Source: CAZMOK01 sp964644135 (GTDB lineage: Bacteria > Bacteroidota > Bacteroidia > Bacteroidales > JAGOPY01). From it: a stretch of 24,062 nt of DNA. Below are positions 6,772 to 14,575 of the stretch, one piece after another. The translations under genes and the position numbers were made by a program. Below the pieces are notes generated by a model that made no database searches, was not told where the DNA came from, and saw nothing but the letters and a program-made list of their open reading frames with translations. Positions within the stretch are counted from its first letter, which is position 1. The number at the start of each line of letters is the position of its first letter. The DNA lies in the NCBI GenBank assembly GCA_964644135.1, contig CAZXWD010000040.1, positions 1 to 24,062 of the forward strand, written 5' to 3'.

Positions 6772-9725
6772 TTGAAGCACCACAGATAAAGTCGAAACTG
6801 GAAGAGCTTGGGAAAAAGCTTGAAGGAGACCTGTACACATCCGATGAGTACAGGCTGCTTTATTCTGTGGATGCCTCAGCCTACCGGGAGGTGCCTGATG
6901 CAGTTGCCCGGCCCAAAAACACTTCAGATATCAGGAAGCTTGTGGGTTTTGCCGTGGAGCAAGGCATTCCGTTGATCCCCAGGGCAGCAGGCACTTCCCT
7001 GGCCGGCCAGGTAGTGGGGAGCGGCATCATAGTCGATATATCCCGTTACATGACCGGGATCCTCGAATTAAACACGGAGGAGAAATGGGTAAGGGTCCAG
7101 CCGGGTGTTATCCTCGACGAACTCAACAAGTACCTGGAAGAGTACGGGCTTTTCTTCGGGCCTGAAACGTCTACCTCAAACAGGTGCATGATCGGCGGGA
7201 TGGTAGGCAATAATGCCTGCGGGGCGCATTCGGTCATATATGGAAGCACAAGGGATCATGTTATCTCTGTAAAAACGTTGCTTAGCGATGGCTCCGAAGC
7301 AGAGTTCGGCCCATTGAAAGGTATTCATGAGCTTGAAATAAAAAGCCGGGGCAGCTCCTTAGAAGCAGCGATTTACAGGCAGGTTAGTAATATGCTATCC
7401 GATCCCTTCAACCAGGAGGAGATCAGGAGAGAATACCCTGACCCTTCAATAAAAAGAAGGAACACCGGCTATGCCATAGATCTGCTTCTTGAAACTGAAC
7501 CATTTTCTGACAGCGACAAGCCTTTCAATTTATCGACACTCATTGCAGGTTCAGAAGGCACACTGGCTTTTGTTTCCGAAATAAAACTGAATCTCGTCCC
7601 TCTGCCCCCACCGGAAAAAGCCCTTGTCTGTGCCCATTTTGAAACGCTTGAGGATGCACTTCAGGGAAATCTTGTAGCTCTGAAACACAAACCAGGGGCA
7701 GTAGAGCTGATGGACGACCGGATCCTCGAACTCACAAAAGACAATATAGAACAGCGTAAAAACCGCTTCTTCATCAAGGGCGATCCGGGTGCGATCCTCA
7801 TCATAGAATTTGCAAGAGACTCAGCGGAAGAGATCGACGCTGCCGCTGAAAAGCTTGAAGCAGATCTCCGAAAGGATGGACTTGGGTACCACTATCCGGT
7901 TATTAAGGGCAACGATATCAGCAAAGTATGGACACTCAGGAAATCCGGACTGGGAGTTTTGTCCAATATGCCGGGCGATGCCAAGCCGGTTTCAGTGATC
8001 GAAGACACTGCCGTAAGCCCTGAAAAACTTCCCGGTTATATTGCAGACTTTAAAAAGATACTGGGGAAGCTTAACCTTGAATGTGTATATCATGCTCATA
8101 TTGCCACCGGTGAGCTTCACCTGAGGCCGATACTCAACCTGAAAGATCCGAAAGATGTTGAGCTTTTCCGCACTGTGGCCCGGGAGATTTCCCTGCTGGT
8201 AAAAAAATACAACGGTTCGCTGAGTGGTGAGCACGGTGACGGCAGGTTAAGAGGTGAGTTCATACCACTGATGGTAGGTAAAAGGAATTATAACCTGCTG
8301 AAGGAGATCAAAAAGACCTGGGACCCTGCCAACATCTTCAATCCCGGAAAGATTGTCGACACACCGCCCATGAATACAAGCCTGAGGTACGAACCGGGCA
8401 GGGAGGAAAAGACAATAAAAACCTATTTTGATTTTTCTACGGAAATGGGCATCCTCAGGGCCGCTGAAAGATGCAATGGCTCGGGGGACTGCCGTAAGAC
8501 AGAGGTATCCGGAGGGACTATGTGCCCAAGTTATATGGCAACCAGGGATGAGGATACAACAACCCGTGCCCGGGCAAATATTCTGAGGGAGTTCCTGACG
8601 AACTCTACCAAACCCAATCCGTTTGATCACAAAGAGATCTACGATGTAATGGACCTGTGCCTATCGTGCAAAGGCTGCAAGTCGGAGTGCCCTTCCAATG
8701 TCGATATTGCAAAATACAAGGCCGAATTCCTGCAGCATTATTACGATGAAAACGGGATTCCTTTAAGAACCAGGGCAATCGCATATATTACTATGCTAAA
8801 CAGGCTGGGTTCAATAGCGCCGGCCGTCTATAATTTCTTTACCGGAAATAAGATCACTTCGGGGATATTTAAAAGCACACTCGGATTTGCTTCAAAACGG
8901 AGTATCCCAAAACTTTCTTCGCAGCCTTTCACAAAATGGGTCAACAAGAACGGAAAGCAGAACGGTACCACAACCCCAACCAGGACGGTCTATCTTTTTT
9001 CGGATGAATTCACCGAATACAACGATACTGATATCGGTATAAAGGCATACCACCTGCTTGTAAAGCTTGGTTATAAAGTGATCATACCTTCAGTAAAAGA
9101 AAGCGGCAGGACTTTTCTTTCGAAAGGGATGCTGAAAAGGGCAAAGACCATTGCTATTGAAAACATAAATGGATTAAAGGACATTATTGGCCCTGATACT
9201 CCTCTGATAGGCATAGAACCTTCGGCAATCCTTACCTTCAGGGATGAGTACCCGGAGCTTGTTGATGAGAGCCTAAAGACCGATGCTTTAAGATTAGGGA
9301 AATCCTGTTTCATGATCGATGAGTTCCTTGCCCGGGAAATGAAGGAGGGAAAAATTAAAAAAGATCAATTCACTTCATCATCCATAAAAATAAAACTTCA
9401 CGGCCACTGTCACCAGAAGGCCCTTGCTTCAACTGCCCCGACAATTGAAATGCTTTCTTTCCCTGAGAATTACAGTGTGGAAGAGATCCCTTCGGGATGC
9501 TGCGGTATGGCGGGATCCTTCGGGTATGAAAAAGAACATTATGATGTTTCAATGAAAGTGGGGGAACTTGTGTTGTTCCCGGAAGTGAGAAAAACACCAG
9601 AGGAAGTTGTAATAGCAGCGCCGGGAACGAGCTGCAGGCATCAGATCAGCGATGGCACCGGCCGCCGCTCATACCACCCGGTGGAGATCCTGCACGATGC
9701 ACTTAATAATAATTTTGAATTCTAA
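6768..9725 (+). CDS. ydiJ: FAD/Fe-S D-2-hydroxyglutarate dehydrogenase (YdiJ-like)
   Basis: A 985-residue single-chain oxidoreductase. An N-terminal FAD-binding domain carries PRAAGTSLAGQ (about residue 77) and a long FAD motif near 130-165 (FGPETSTSNRC, GNNACGAHS). The FAD-oxidase C-terminal domain has SGEHGDGRLRGEF near 490. A ferredoxin-like part follows, with CNGSGDC...MCPSY from about 569 and CLSCKGCKSECP at about 631-642. Two cysteine-rich elements come last (HGHCHQKAL near 879, SGCCGMAGSFGYE near 911). This is the architecture and length of YdiJ, known to oxidise D-2-hydroxyglutarate to 2-oxoglutarate; related D-lactate or glycolate oxidases share the domains. Coupling to an HglS-like gene favours D-2-hydroxyglutarate. 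It starts with GTG inside the preceding stop (GTGA). Its last codons fall in a 7-bp repeat array. Confidence 0.85.
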   Translation: MIEAPQIKSKLEELGKKLEGDLYTSDEYRLLYSVDASAYREVPDAVARPKNTSDIRKLVGFAVEQGIPLIPRAAGTSLAGQVVGSGIIVDISRYMTGILELNTEEKWVRVQPGVILDELNKYLEEYGLFFGPETSTSNRCMIGGMVGNNACGAHSVIYGSTRDHVISVKTLLSDGSEAEFGPLKGIHELEIKSRGSSLEAAIYRQVSNMLSDPFNQEEIRREYPDPSIKRRNTGYAIDLLLETEPFSDSDKPFNLSTLIAGSEGTLAFVSEIKLNLVPLPPPEKALVCAHFETLEDALQGNLVALKHKPGAVELMDDRILELTKDNIEQRKNRFFIKGDPGAILIIEFARDSAEEIDAAAEKLEADLRKDGLGYHYPVIKGNDISKVWTLRKSGLGVLSNMPGDAKPVSVIEDTAVSPEKLPGYIADFKKILGKLNLECVYHAHIATGELHLRPILNLKDPKDVELFRTVAREISLLVKKYNGSLSGEHGDGRLRGEFIPLMVGKRNYNLLKEIKKTWDPANIFNPGKIVDTPPMNTSLRYEPGREEKTIKTYFDFSTEMGILRAAERCNGSGDCRKTEVSGGTMCPSYMATRDEDTTTRARANILREFLTNSTKPNPFDHKEIYDVMDLCLSCKGCKSECPSNVDIAKYKAEFLQHYYDENGIPLRTRAIAYITMLNRLGSIAPAVYNFFTGNKITSGIFKSTLGFASKRSIPKLSSQPFTKWVNKNGKQNGTTTPTRTVYLFSDEFTEYNDTDIGIKAYHLLVKLGYKVIIPSVKESGRTFLSKGMLKRAKTIAIENINGLKDIIGPDTPLIGIEPSAILTFRDEYPELVDESLKTDALRLGKSCFMIDEFLAREMKEGKIKKDQFTSSSIKIKLHGHCHQKALASTAPTIEMLSFPENYSVEEIPSGCCGMAGSFGYEKEHYDVSMKVGELVLFPEVRKTPEEVVIAAPGTSCRHQISDGTGRRSYHPVEILHDALNNNFEF

Positions 9726-9773
9726 ATTCTTAATTTTGAATTAATTGTTCATTATTCATACCTCATACCTCTC
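9711..9773. repeat. 7-bp tandem array bridging two convergent gene ends
   Basis: Nine consecutive 7-bp units whose word drifts: AATTTTG, AATTCTA and AATTCTT, then TGTTCAT and TATTCAT, then ACCTCAT and ACCTCTC. AATTTTGAATT recurs exactly 21 bp apart (9711-9721 and 9732-9742). The array encodes the last four residues and stop of the plus-strand dehydrogenase (stop 9723-9725). It also encodes the last residues and stop of minus-strand rnz (stop 9756-9758). No hairpin terminator is visible between these convergent genes. Confidence 0.85.
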
Positions 9774-10667
9774 CCCATCTTCTGCTGCGTAGGATTCAGG
9801 AAAGATCTCCCTGGCCTGTCTAACAAGAAGATCCACATCTTTGTAGCGGGCAGAAAAATGACCCAGGAGAAGTTTTCCTGCCCCTGCACTTCTGGCAATT
9901 TCCGCTGCTTCCTTTGCTGTAGCATGCAATTTCTGGTGGGCGATATCTTTCATTTTCTCGTCAAAAGTAGCTTCGTGGTATAACAGATCTACTCCCTTTA
10001 CCAAACCTGGTATTTTTTCACTGAATGCTGTATCCGTGCAGTAAGCATAGCTTCTCGGTTCAGGTGGTTCATGTGTGATCTGTTCATTGGGGTGCAGCCT
10101 GCCCTGCTCGTCAACATAGTCGTCACCTTGCTTGATATTTTCAAACTCAGGAACCGGGATGTTATGCCTGCGAACGAATTCTTTCCTGATATTCCTCTGC
10201 AATGGTTTCTCCCTGAACAGGAAACCGTTTGTTGGAATACTGTGCACCAGGGGGACTGTTGTCACTGTGAACTGCTTGTTGGAGCATATCTCTCTGCTCA
10301 CTTCAAATTCCAGCGGATGGAAATTAAGCGGATATACGAGCTTTGTGTTGCTGTATTTGAAATTCACCTCCAAAACCTCTTCCAACCCCGGCGGACCGTA
10401 GAGCTCAAGTTTCTTTTCCCTGCCAAGCAATTGAAATTTGCTGAGCAGGCCCGGCAATCCATAATAGTGGTCGCCGTGCATGTGTGAAATGAAAATATGG
10501 GATATCTTCTGGATTGGTATCCCGAAACGTGTTAGCTGAAGCTGGGCACCCTCACCACAGTCGATCAGGATAAGCTTATCGCGAATGTTCAAAAGCTGTG
10601 ATGTGGGATTCCTTCTTTTTGTCGGTACTGCAGCGCTGCTTCCCAGTATGGTGAGGGAAAATTTCAT
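9756..10667 (-). CDS. rnz: ribonuclease Z
   Basis: Metallo-beta-lactamase-fold endonuclease that removes 3' trailers from tRNA precursors. The 303-residue protein has the zinc motif HMHGDH (His62, His64, Asp66, His67). Further zinc or family motifs are LVHSIPTNGF, YCTDTAF and LLGHFSARY in the usual order. The frame is open back to 10682, but the ATG at 10667 (MKFSLTILGSSAAVPT) matches the family start. It lies just after the rpsA terminator on the same strand. A weak TATCTTG at 10673-10679 is the only promoter-like word, so read-through from rpsA is possible. Its C-terminal RYEV and stop are encoded by two 7-bp repeat units. Confidence 0.94.
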   Translation of the reverse strand: MKFSLTILGSSAAVPTKRRNPTSQLLNIRDKLILIDCGEGAQLQLTRFGIPIQKISHIFISHMHGDHYYGLPGLLSKFQLLGREKKLELYGPPGLEEVLEVNFKYSNTKLVYPLNFHPLEFEVSREICSNKQFTVTTVPLVHSIPTNGFLFREKPLQRNIRKEFVRRHNIPVPEFENIKQGDDYVDEQGRLHPNEQITHEPPEPRSYAYCTDTAFSEKIPGLVKGVDLLYHEATFDEKMKDIAHQKLHATAKEAAEIARSAGAGKLLLGHFSARYKDVDLLVRQAREIFPESYAAEDGERYEV

Positions 10668-10680
10668 TGAAGCAAGATAC

Positions 10681-10710
10681 AAAAAAAGGCCGGAAAAAAA
10701 TCCCGGCCTT
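10681..10710 (-). terminator. intrinsic terminator after rpsA
   Basis: On the minus strand, AAGGCCGG (10703-10710) and CCGGCCTT (10686-10693) form an 8-bp GC-rich stem. A 9-base T-rich loop separates the arms, and a run of seven T residues follows (10681-10687). It starts 26 bases after the rpsA stop and ends 14 bases before the rnz ATG. Confidence 0.88.
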
Positions 10711-10735
10711 CAGCATTTATATTATCCGGAGGTCG

Positions 10736-13228
10736 TTATTCTTTCTTTTTGTCATCTTCTTCCCTCTCCTCATCTTTCTTCTCTTTCTTCTCTTCCTTCT
10801 TTTCATCCTTCACCTCTTCCTTCTTCTCCTCTTCAGGCTCCTCCTTCTTTTCATCCTTCACCTCTTCCTTCTTCTCAGCTTCCGTTTCCTCCTCCTTCTT
10901 CTTCTCGTCCTTCACCTCTTCTTTCTTCTCAGCTTCCGTTTCCTCTTCCTTCTTCTTCTCGTCCTTCACCTCTTCTTTCTTAGCCTCGATCTTTTCTTCC
11001 TCTTTCTTCTCTTCCTTTAACTCCTCTTCGACAGCTTCGGCCTTCTTCTCCTCTTTTTTCGGTTCTTCCTTCGGAGGTGCCGTCTTCTCGGCTTTCTTCT
11101 CTTCCTTCTTGTCGCCGGCCTTGGCCTTTTCCTCCTGCTCAAGGCTTGACTTCAGCTTGGCCAGTCCTTCGAGGTCACCAAGAGTGGTTCTTTCAAGTCC
11201 TTCCTGGATCTTCCTGACAGCACGCTTGGTCGATCTGCCCTCTTTCTTGACTCTTGTATCGGCCTTGCCTTTTTCTGTCCTGGCGTCGTCCTGGAATATC
11301 TTTGTGTGTGAAAGGATGATCTTTTTATTTTCCTTGGAGAATTCGATCACTTTAAAATCGAGTGTTTCATCGGCCTTAACGGTTGTCCCGTCTTCCTTTG
11401 TGGCGTGACGGTTAGGCAAAAAGCCCTCTACACCGTAGGGTAGTGAAACGACCATTCCCTTGTCGGAAACATTGATCACGGTACCTGAATGAACAGATCC
11501 CACTGTAAAAACAGATTCGAACACATCCCACGGATTTTCTTCGAGCTGCTTGTGGCCGAGGCTAAGCCTGCGGTTTTCCACATCCACTTCAAGGACTATT
11601 ACTTCTATTTTCTCGCCTATCTTTGTAAACTCAGCAGGATGCTTGATCTTCTTCGACCATGAAAGGTCTGAAATATGGATCAGGCCGTCAACACCTTCTT
11701 CAAGCTCTACAAAGATGCCGAAGTTGGTGAAATTCCTGACCGTAGCTGTATGCTTTGAGTTGACAGGATACTTTTCGAGAATATTTTCCCATGGGTCAGG
11801 GATGAGTTGCTTCATGCCCAGCGACATCTTCCTCTCTTCGCGGTCGAGTGTAAGGACAACTGCCTCCACTTCATCTCCCACTTTCAGGAAATCCTGTGCT
11901 GTGCGAAGGTGCTGCGACCATGACATTTCAGAAACGTGTATAAGGCCTTCTACGCCCGGTGCAATCTCAACAAATGCACCATAATCGGCTATTACCACTA
12001 CCTTTCCTTTCACCTTGTCGCCAACCTGGAGCTTTTCATCAAGCGAATCCCACGGGTGCGGGGTAAGCTGTTTGAGCCCGAGTGCGATCCTCTTCTTCGC
12101 ATCATCAAAATCGAGGATCACCACCTTGATCTTTTCATCAAGCTGTACGATCTCTTCCGGATGATTAATGCGGCCCCATGAAAGGTCTGTAATATGGATA
12201 AGGCCGTCAACACCGCCGAGGTCGACAAAAACACCATAAGAGGTGATGTTCTTGACGGTTCCTTCGAGAACCTGTCCCTTCTCAAGCTTCGCCATGATCT
12301 CAGCTTTTTGCTGCTCAAGCTCTGCCTCGATAAGGGCCTTATGTGAAACAACAACGTTCTTGTATTCATGGTTGATCTTCACAACCTTGAATTCCATTGT
12401 CTTTCCTACAAATATGTCATAATCCCTGATAGGCTTCACATCGATCTGTGAACCAGGGAGGAATGATTCAATTCCGAATACATCGACAATAAGCCCGCCC
12501 TTGGTGCGTGATTTCACATATCCGTTGATGACTTCGTCTTTGTCGTAAGCTTCGTTTACCCTCTCCCATGATTTCAGGATACGGGCTTTCCTGTGCGAAA
12601 GTATAAGTTGTCCGCCGGTGTCCTCCTGACTCTCAACGTAAACATCTATCTTATCGCCGGTTTTCAGGTCTTCTTTATACCTGAGCTCATTAAGAGGTAT
12701 CACTCCATCAGACTTATACCCAATGTTGACAACGACCTCACGGTTGTTCATGGCAACAATGATACCCTCAATCACTTCATGTTCGGCAATTGAGCTGAGT
12801 GTCTGGCCGTAGATATCCTCTAATCTTTCACGTTCTTCGGGTGAATACTGGTCTTGTTTTTTTCCAAGTGCACCCCAGTCGAATTCAGCAGGCTTTTCTT
12901 CCTTCTTGTCTTCAACTGGTGCTTCAGTATCCTTTTCTCCGGCTTCTTCCGAAGGCTTTTCCTCTTCAGATCTATCTTCGGTCTGGGCTTCTTCTTTTTC
13001 TTCTTCGGAAGGATCTTTTACCCCGGCTTCAGGAGCTTCGGTTTTCTCTTCTTTTGGTTCTTCGGTAGCCGGTTCTTCTGGCGCTTCTTCCTTCTTCTCA
13101 GCTTCCGGTTGCTCTTCTTTTACATCATCAACTTTTTCTTCAGCAGCCTTTTCCTCTTCCTTCGCCTCTTCATTCTTTATTTCCTTCTCCTCGGCCGCTT
13201 CGTTGATCTCTTTTTCTTTATCAGACAT
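10736..13228 (-). CDS. rpsA: ribosomal protein S1 with long charged tails
   Basis: An 830-residue S1 protein, much longer than the roughly 550-600 residues usual in bacteria. Six S1 RNA-binding repeats are visible at about residues 150-215, 232-297, 318-386, 403-473, 489-559 and 575-642. The middle ones carry the GVFVDL..GVDGLIHITDLSW type of signature. Residues 1-115 are a Glu/Lys-rich, low-complexity segment. From about 690 the C-terminus is almost pure Lys/Glu, with KKEEVKDEKK repeated four times. S1 unwinds and holds mRNA on the 30S subunit and is especially important where Shine-Dalgarno pairing is little used, as in Bacteroidota. The gene has its own promoter (13347-13354), a structured leader and a terminator. 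Confidence 0.95.
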   Translation of the reverse strand: MSDKEKEINEAAEEKEIKNEEAKEEEKAAEEKVDDVKEEQPEAEKKEEAPEEPATEEPKEEKTEAPEAGVKDPSEEEKEEAQTEDRSEEEKPSEEAGEKDTEAPVEDKKEEKPAEFDWGALGKKQDQYSPEERERLEDIYGQTLSSIAEHEVIEGIIVAMNNREVVVNIGYKSDGVIPLNELRYKEDLKTGDKIDVYVESQEDTGGQLILSHRKARILKSWERVNEAYDKDEVINGYVKSRTKGGLIVDVFGIESFLPGSQIDVKPIRDYDIFVGKTMEFKVVKINHEYKNVVVSHKALIEAELEQQKAEIMAKLEKGQVLEGTVKNITSYGVFVDLGGVDGLIHITDLSWGRINHPEEIVQLDEKIKVVILDFDDAKKRIALGLKQLTPHPWDSLDEKLQVGDKVKGKVVVIADYGAFVEIAPGVEGLIHVSEMSWSQHLRTAQDFLKVGDEVEAVVLTLDREERKMSLGMKQLIPDPWENILEKYPVNSKHTATVRNFTNFGIFVELEEGVDGLIHISDLSWSKKIKHPAEFTKIGEKIEVIVLEVDVENRRLSLGHKQLEENPWDVFESVFTVGSVHSGTVINVSDKGMVVSLPYGVEGFLPNRHATKEDGTTVKADETLDFKVIEFSKENKKIILSHTKIFQDDARTEKGKADTRVKKEGRSTKRAVRKIQEGLERTTLGDLEGLAKLKSSLEQEEKAKAGDKKEEKKAEKTAPPKEEPKKEEKKAEAVEEELKEEKKEEEKIEAKKEEVKDEKKKEEETEAEKKEEVKDEKKKEEETEAEKKEEVKDEKKEEPEEEKKEEVKDEKKEEKKEKKDEEREEDDKKKE
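10809..10985 (-). repeat. 48/54-bp in-frame repeats in the S1 C-terminal tail
   Basis: The plus-strand word TTCACCTCTT begins at 10809, 10857, 10911 and 10965, spacings of 48, 54 and 54 bp. The two 54-bp units are nearly identical at the base level. In the protein this gives KKEEVKDEKK followed by KEEETEAE in 18-residue units, with one 16-residue unit. All spacings are multiples of three, so copy number can change without breaking the frame. Confidence 0.85.
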
Positions 13229-13340
13229 TAAAAAAATTACTGTGTTTTATCTCCTGTCCTGCGCCTGCCAATTGATAAAACCGGTTTAACATTTACAAAA
13301 AGCCGGGTGGACGCAGGTAAACTCAACCCGGCTGAAAATC
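13229..13340 (-). promoter_or_regulatory. structured 5' leader of rpsA (candidate autoregulatory element)
   Basis: About 112 nt lie between the predicted start of transcription and the S1 ATG, much longer than the other leaders here. AGCCGGGT (13301-13308) and ACCCGGCT (13326-13333) form an 8-bp stem with a 17-base loop. CGCAGG in that loop (13312-13317) is complementary to CCTGCG at 13258-13263, nearer the start codon, so a pseudoknot is possible. AAACCGGTTT (13278-13287) is a 10-bp palindrome between them. Control of rpsA translation by its own product is known in gammaproteobacteria; applying it here is inference. Confidence 0.45.
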
Positions 13341-13346
13341 GGGGTG

Positions 13347-13354
13347 CAAAGATA
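13347..13354 (-). promoter_or_regulatory. -7 promoter element for rpsA
   Basis: Reads TATCTTTG on the minus strand, an exact TAnnTTTG match, placing transcription start near 13340. It is back to back with the ychF promoter 60 bp away. Confidence 0.6.
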
Positions 13355-13414
13355 GACAACTATTCTCTATTTAAAAAATAAATTTTATTGATTTTTAGAC
13401 TGATACAAATACAG

Positions 13415-13422
13415 TAATTTTG
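13415..13422 (+). promoter_or_regulatory. -7 promoter element for ychF
   Basis: TAATTTTG, an exact TAnnTTTG match, 50 bases before the ychF ATG at 13473. A TTG at 13388-13390 is a poor -33 candidate because the spacing is slightly long. Confidence 0.55.
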
Positions 13423-13472
13423 TTCCCGCATAAAGATCATTCTAAACTCAATTAAAATACAGCAAGAAAAAC

Positions 13473-14570
13473 ATGGCATTAAAGTGCGGGATTGTAGGGA
13501 TAACAAATATTGGCAAGACGACCATATTCAATTGTATGTCAAACACTAAGGCACAGGCCAGCAACTTTGCCTTCAGTGCCAGCAAATCGAATATCGGCAT
13601 GGTCGAAGTGCCCGATCCCAGGCTGTACGAGATCGACAAGATCACGAAAAGTGCCAAAGTTGTGCCTGCAACAGTTGATATTGTGGATATACCCGGGCTT
13701 ACCAAAGGGTCCAGCCATGGCGAAGGGGTTGGAAATGTGTTCCTTAACGACATACAACAAACCGATGCCCTTATCCATGTACTCAGGTGTTTTGATGATG
13801 ATGATCTTTCTCATATTGAAGGTTCTGTTGATCCTGTAAGGGATAAGGAGATAGTGGATTTTGAGCTCCAGTTGAAGGACCTGGAGATGGTGGAACGTAA
13901 AATAGAACGGACCGAAAAGGCTGCTAAATCGGGAGAAAAAGCCATAATACGTGAACTGGACATCCTTCAGCGTATTAAGGATCATCTTGAAAACATGCAA
14001 CCCATCAGGACGCTGGATATTTCGGAAGATGAGAAGAAAAACCTTGGCGACCTCTTCCTGCTCAGCGACAAGCCTGTGATCTATGTCTGCAACGTGGATG
14101 ATGCCTCGGCAAACAGCGGAAACAAATACGTTGAAGCGGTGAAGGAAGCGGTAAGATCAGAAAATTCAGAGGTACTCGTCATTGCCGGCCAGCTCGAGGC
14201 GGAGATCGCTGAACTCGACAGCGAGGAAGACCGGAAGGAGTTCCTGGCCGATGCAGGTCTGAACGAGCCGGGTGTGAATAAATTGATCAGATCTGCTTAC
14301 AAAATACTCAACCTCCAATCATTTTTCACTACCGGGCCGAAAGAGACAAGGGCCTGGACGATCAAAAAGGGGATGAATGCCCGGCAGGCCGCCGGTGCCA
14401 TACACAGCGACCTTGAAAGGGGCTTCATCAGGGCTGAAGTCATAAAATACGATGATTTCATCTCACTGGGATCCGAACAGGCTGTTAAGGATGCAGGTAA
14501 ATTCCATGTCGAGGGTAAGAATTACATAGTCAGGGAAGGCGATATGCTGCATATCCTTTTCAATGTATAA
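13473..14570 (+). CDS. ychF: YchF/OLA1-family P-loop ATPase with variant loop
   Basis: A 365-residue ribosome-associated nucleotidase of the Obg-related YchF group, full length. It has a G domain, a helical insert and a C-terminal TGS domain ending in FHVEGKNYIVREGDMLHILFNV-type sequence. DIPGLTKGSSHGEGVGN (switch II), IHVLRCFDDD and YVCNVDD all match the family. The P-loop, however, reads GITNIGKTT where the usual form is GLPNVGKST. The switch I region reads NFAFSASKSNIG where typical members have NFPFCTIEPNxG. Base-contacting residues of the family are therefore altered. It starts at an ATG with no clear Shine-Dalgarno and is convergent with clpB, with only 5 bp between the two stop codons. 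Confidence 0.88.
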   Translation: MALKCGIVGITNIGKTTIFNCMSNTKAQASNFAFSASKSNIGMVEVPDPRLYEIDKITKSAKVVPATVDIVDIPGLTKGSSHGEGVGNVFLNDIQQTDALIHVLRCFDDDDLSHIEGSVDPVRDKEIVDFELQLKDLEMVERKIERTEKAAKSGEKAIIRELDILQRIKDHLENMQPIRTLDISEDEKKNLGDLFLLSDKPVIYVCNVDDASANSGNKYVEAVKEAVRSENSEVLVIAGQLEAEIAELDSEEDRKEFLADAGLNEPGVNKLIRSAYKILNLQSFFTTGPKETRAWTIKKGMNARQAAGAIHSDLERGFIRAEVIKYDDFISLGSEQAVKDAGKFHVEGKNYIVREGDMLHILFNV

Positions 14571-14575
14571 CTGGA

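Noticed and set aside
10673..10679. TATCTTG as an rnz promoter
   Set aside because: One T short of TAnnTTTG and only 5 bases from the ATG; too weak to list.
10667..13289. Long plus-strand open frames rich in Ser/Phe/Leu opposite rpsA
   Set aside because: They are the complement of Glu/Lys-rich codons in the S1 tails; composition is not protein-like and no start signals or family motifs are present.
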